NCBI GenBank assembly: GCA_025345505.1
Contig: JANVCC010000017.1
Span: 1,368,315 to 1,432,314 of the forward strand
Length of the DNA: 64,000 bases
Reading direction: 5' to 3'
DNA from: Todiramphus chloris collaris
Taxonomy: Eukaryota; Chordata; Aves; Coraciiformes; Alcedinidae
Shown here: positions 62,166-64,000 of the stretch, one piece after another
Layout: the number at the start of each line of letters is the position of its first letter
Position numbering within the stretch: position 1 is the first letter of the stretch
Made by a program: the position numbers and the translations under genes
Notes under the pieces: generated by a model
The model's database searches: none
What the model saw: the letters and a program-made list of their open reading frames with translations, nothing else
Told to the model about the DNA's origin: nothing

Positions 62166-64000
62166 ATCATAGAATCATAGACTTATACAATCATAGAATG
62201 GCTTGGATTGGAAGGGACCTTAAAGATCTAGTTTCTATTTCTCTGCCATGGGCAGGGACATCTCCCACTAGATCAGGTTGCTCAAAGACTCATCCAGCCT
62301 GGCCTTGAACATTTCCAGGGATGGAAAGTCCACAGCTTCTCTGGGCAAACTGTTCCACTGTCTCACCACTCTCATTATAAAAAAATTCTTCTTTTTATGT
62401 AATCTAAATCTACCTTCTTTCAGTTTAAAACCATTACCTCTTGTCCTGTTGCTACATGCCCTTGCAAAAAGCCCCTCTCCAGCTTTCTTTTAGGCCATCT
62501 TTAGGTACTGGAAGGCTGCTATAAGGTCTTGTCTAGGCTAAACAACTCAGCCTTTCTTTATAGGAGAGGTGTTCCAGACATCTGATCATTTTTATGGCCC
62601 TCCTCTGGACCCATTCCAACAAGTCCATGTCTTTCTTATATTGAGGGCCCCAAAGTTGAACACAATACTCCAGGTGGGGTCTCACAAGAATGGAGTAGAA
62701 GGACATAATCAACTCCCTTGACCTGCTGTTCACACTGTTTTTGATGCAGCCCAGGATGCAATTTGCAGTCTGGACTGCAATTGCATGTTGCTGGTTCATA
62801 TTGAGCTTCTCATCAACCTACATGCCCAAGTCCTTCTCCGCAGGACTGTTCTCAATCCACTCATTACCCAGCCCAGGGCTCTTATTGTCCCAACCCATAT
62901 TCAGAACCTTGCACTTGACAGTGTTGAACTTCATGAGGTTTGCATGGACCGACCTCTCAAGCCTGTCAAGGTCCCTCTGGATGTCAACCCTCCCCTCCAA
63001 TGTGTTGACTGCACAGCTGAGTATGATGTCATCAGCAAATTTGCTGAGGGTACACTTGATTTCACTTGATCACAGGATGTTAAACAGTGCTTGTCCCTAT
63101 ATCTCGATCCCTGAGGAACCCCACTTGTCATTGGACTCCACTTGGACAAAAAGCCATTGACAGCAACATTTTGAGTACATCCAATTACTTATCTACTGAA
63201 TGATCCATCCATCAAATCCATGTCTCTCCAATTTAAAGACAAGGATGTTTTACAGGATTGTGTCAAATGCTTTGCATTATTTCAGATAGATTACATCAGT
63301 TTCTCTTCCCCTATCCACCAATGCTGTAACTTCATCATAGAAGTCCATGAAATTTGTTAGGCATGATTTGCCCTTAGTAAAGCCATGTTGGCTGTCACCA
63401 ATCATCTCCTGATTTTCCATGTGTCCCAGCACAGTTTCCAGGAAGATCCACTCCATGATCTTGCTGGGCACAGTGGTGACACTAACTGGCCTGTAATTCC
63501 CTGGATCTTCCTTTTTTCCCTTTTTAGAAATGTGGGTTATATTTCCCCTTTTCCAGTCAGTAGGAACTTCACTAGGCTACCATGACTTTTCAAATATTAT
63601 GGATAGTGGCTTAGCCACTTCACTCACCAGTTCCCTCAGGACCCATGAATGCATCTCAATGTGTAATTTAAGGTTCTGTAGATGGTCTTGAATCTGATCT
63701 TCTCCTACAGTGGGCAGTCTTTCATTCTTCCAGTCCCTGTCTTTGCCTTCTGCAACTTGGGTGCTGTGGCTGAAGCACTTGCTGGTGAAGACTGAGGCAA
63801 AGAAGTCGCTTACTACCTCAACCTTTTCATATCCCAGGTATACCAGGTCTCCCTCTCTTGCAGAGGGCCCACAGTTTTTGTGTTATCACCTATGTACCTA
63901 TAGAAGCTTTTTGTATTGCACTTAACGATCCTGGCCAGATTTAATTCTATCATGACTTTAACTTTCCTAATCTGATCCTGACTGTTTGTAAAATTTTTTC
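62166..64000 (-). mobile_element. CR1 LINE, long copy, minus strand, cut by window end
   Basis: The longest CR1 here (at least 1.83 kb). Its 3' terminus is at 62166 and its 5' part lies beyond 64000. Read on the minus strand it covers the endonuclease/RT linker ('tagaattaaatctggccagg'), the RT block with [15 protein letters not shown] and VIYL (63277-63471), the catalytic box FADD (complement at 63028-63039), and [14 protein letters not shown]. It continues with 'RSRELIMSFYSILVRPHLEY' and the RHWN-type end. Several stops and frameshifts break it, including one directly after VIYLK where the family has the catalytic LDL..AFD segment. The 3' UTR ends in the 'atcatagaatcatagac' complement repeats. 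ORFs on the + strand at 62278-63160 are antisense shadows. Confidence 0.95.

Noticed and set aside
62741-63160. 139-codon + strand ORF
   Set aside because: Antisense shadow of the minus-strand CR1 reverse transcriptase.
1-64000. tRNA, rRNA, CRISPR arrays, bacterial operons, phage or plasmid features
   Set aside because: Looked for and not seen. Repeat content and lack of long ORFs point to vertebrate non-coding DNA.

Overview
The window looks like AT-rich non-coding DNA from a bird genome. The evidence is the repeat content: seven to eight copies of the CR1 non-LTR retrotransposon, most ending in the typical 8-bp ATTCTATG 3' repeats, and three long terminal repeats (LTRs) of a family that I recognise as common in avian genomes. 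No mammalian L1 or Alu-type elements are visible. No operons, bacterial-type genes, CRISPR arrays, tRNAs or rRNAs are visible. All ATG-started ORFs are short (142 codons or fewer). The longest ones lie in repeats or look like chance.

Layout. 1-0.7 kb: a CR1 3' fragment. 0.7-11 kb: unique sequence with homopolymer tracts. 11.06-11.64 kb: a full-length solo LTR on the + strand. 11.6-20.9 kb: unique sequence with several short duplications, a TA/CA microsatellite and a 24-nt palindrome. 20.9 kb: a short CR1 tail. 26.4-27.36 kb: a CR1 copy with a recognisable reverse transcriptase end. 33.8-34.1 kb: a homeodomain/octamer-motif-rich stretch that could be a conserved enhancer. 37.9-39.05 kb: two CR1 copies abutting head to tail. 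41.5 kb: a possible LTR fragment. 44.7-45.1 kb: a minus-strand CR1 tail. 50.8-51.26 kb: a minus-strand solo LTR. 57.5-58.9 kb: a minus-strand solo LTR split by a CR1 insertion. 62.2-64.0 kb: a long minus-strand CR1 that runs off the window.

The most interesting non-repeat signal is four exon-like blocks on the + strand, at 18807-18867, 36130-36322, 37783-37861 and 41871-41909. Each has a plausible splice acceptor and (except the last) a plausible donor. Each is open in one frame, and the phases agree at all three junctions (1, 2 and 0). Together they would encode a hydrophobic, signal-peptide-like start followed by a short cysteine-containing domain and a stop, with an AATAAA 112 bp downstream. 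I do not recognise the protein, no start codon exon was found, and the blocks were chosen by eye. This is a hypothesis that RNA-seq or cross-bird alignment could quickly confirm or kill. I see no convincing novel system beyond that.
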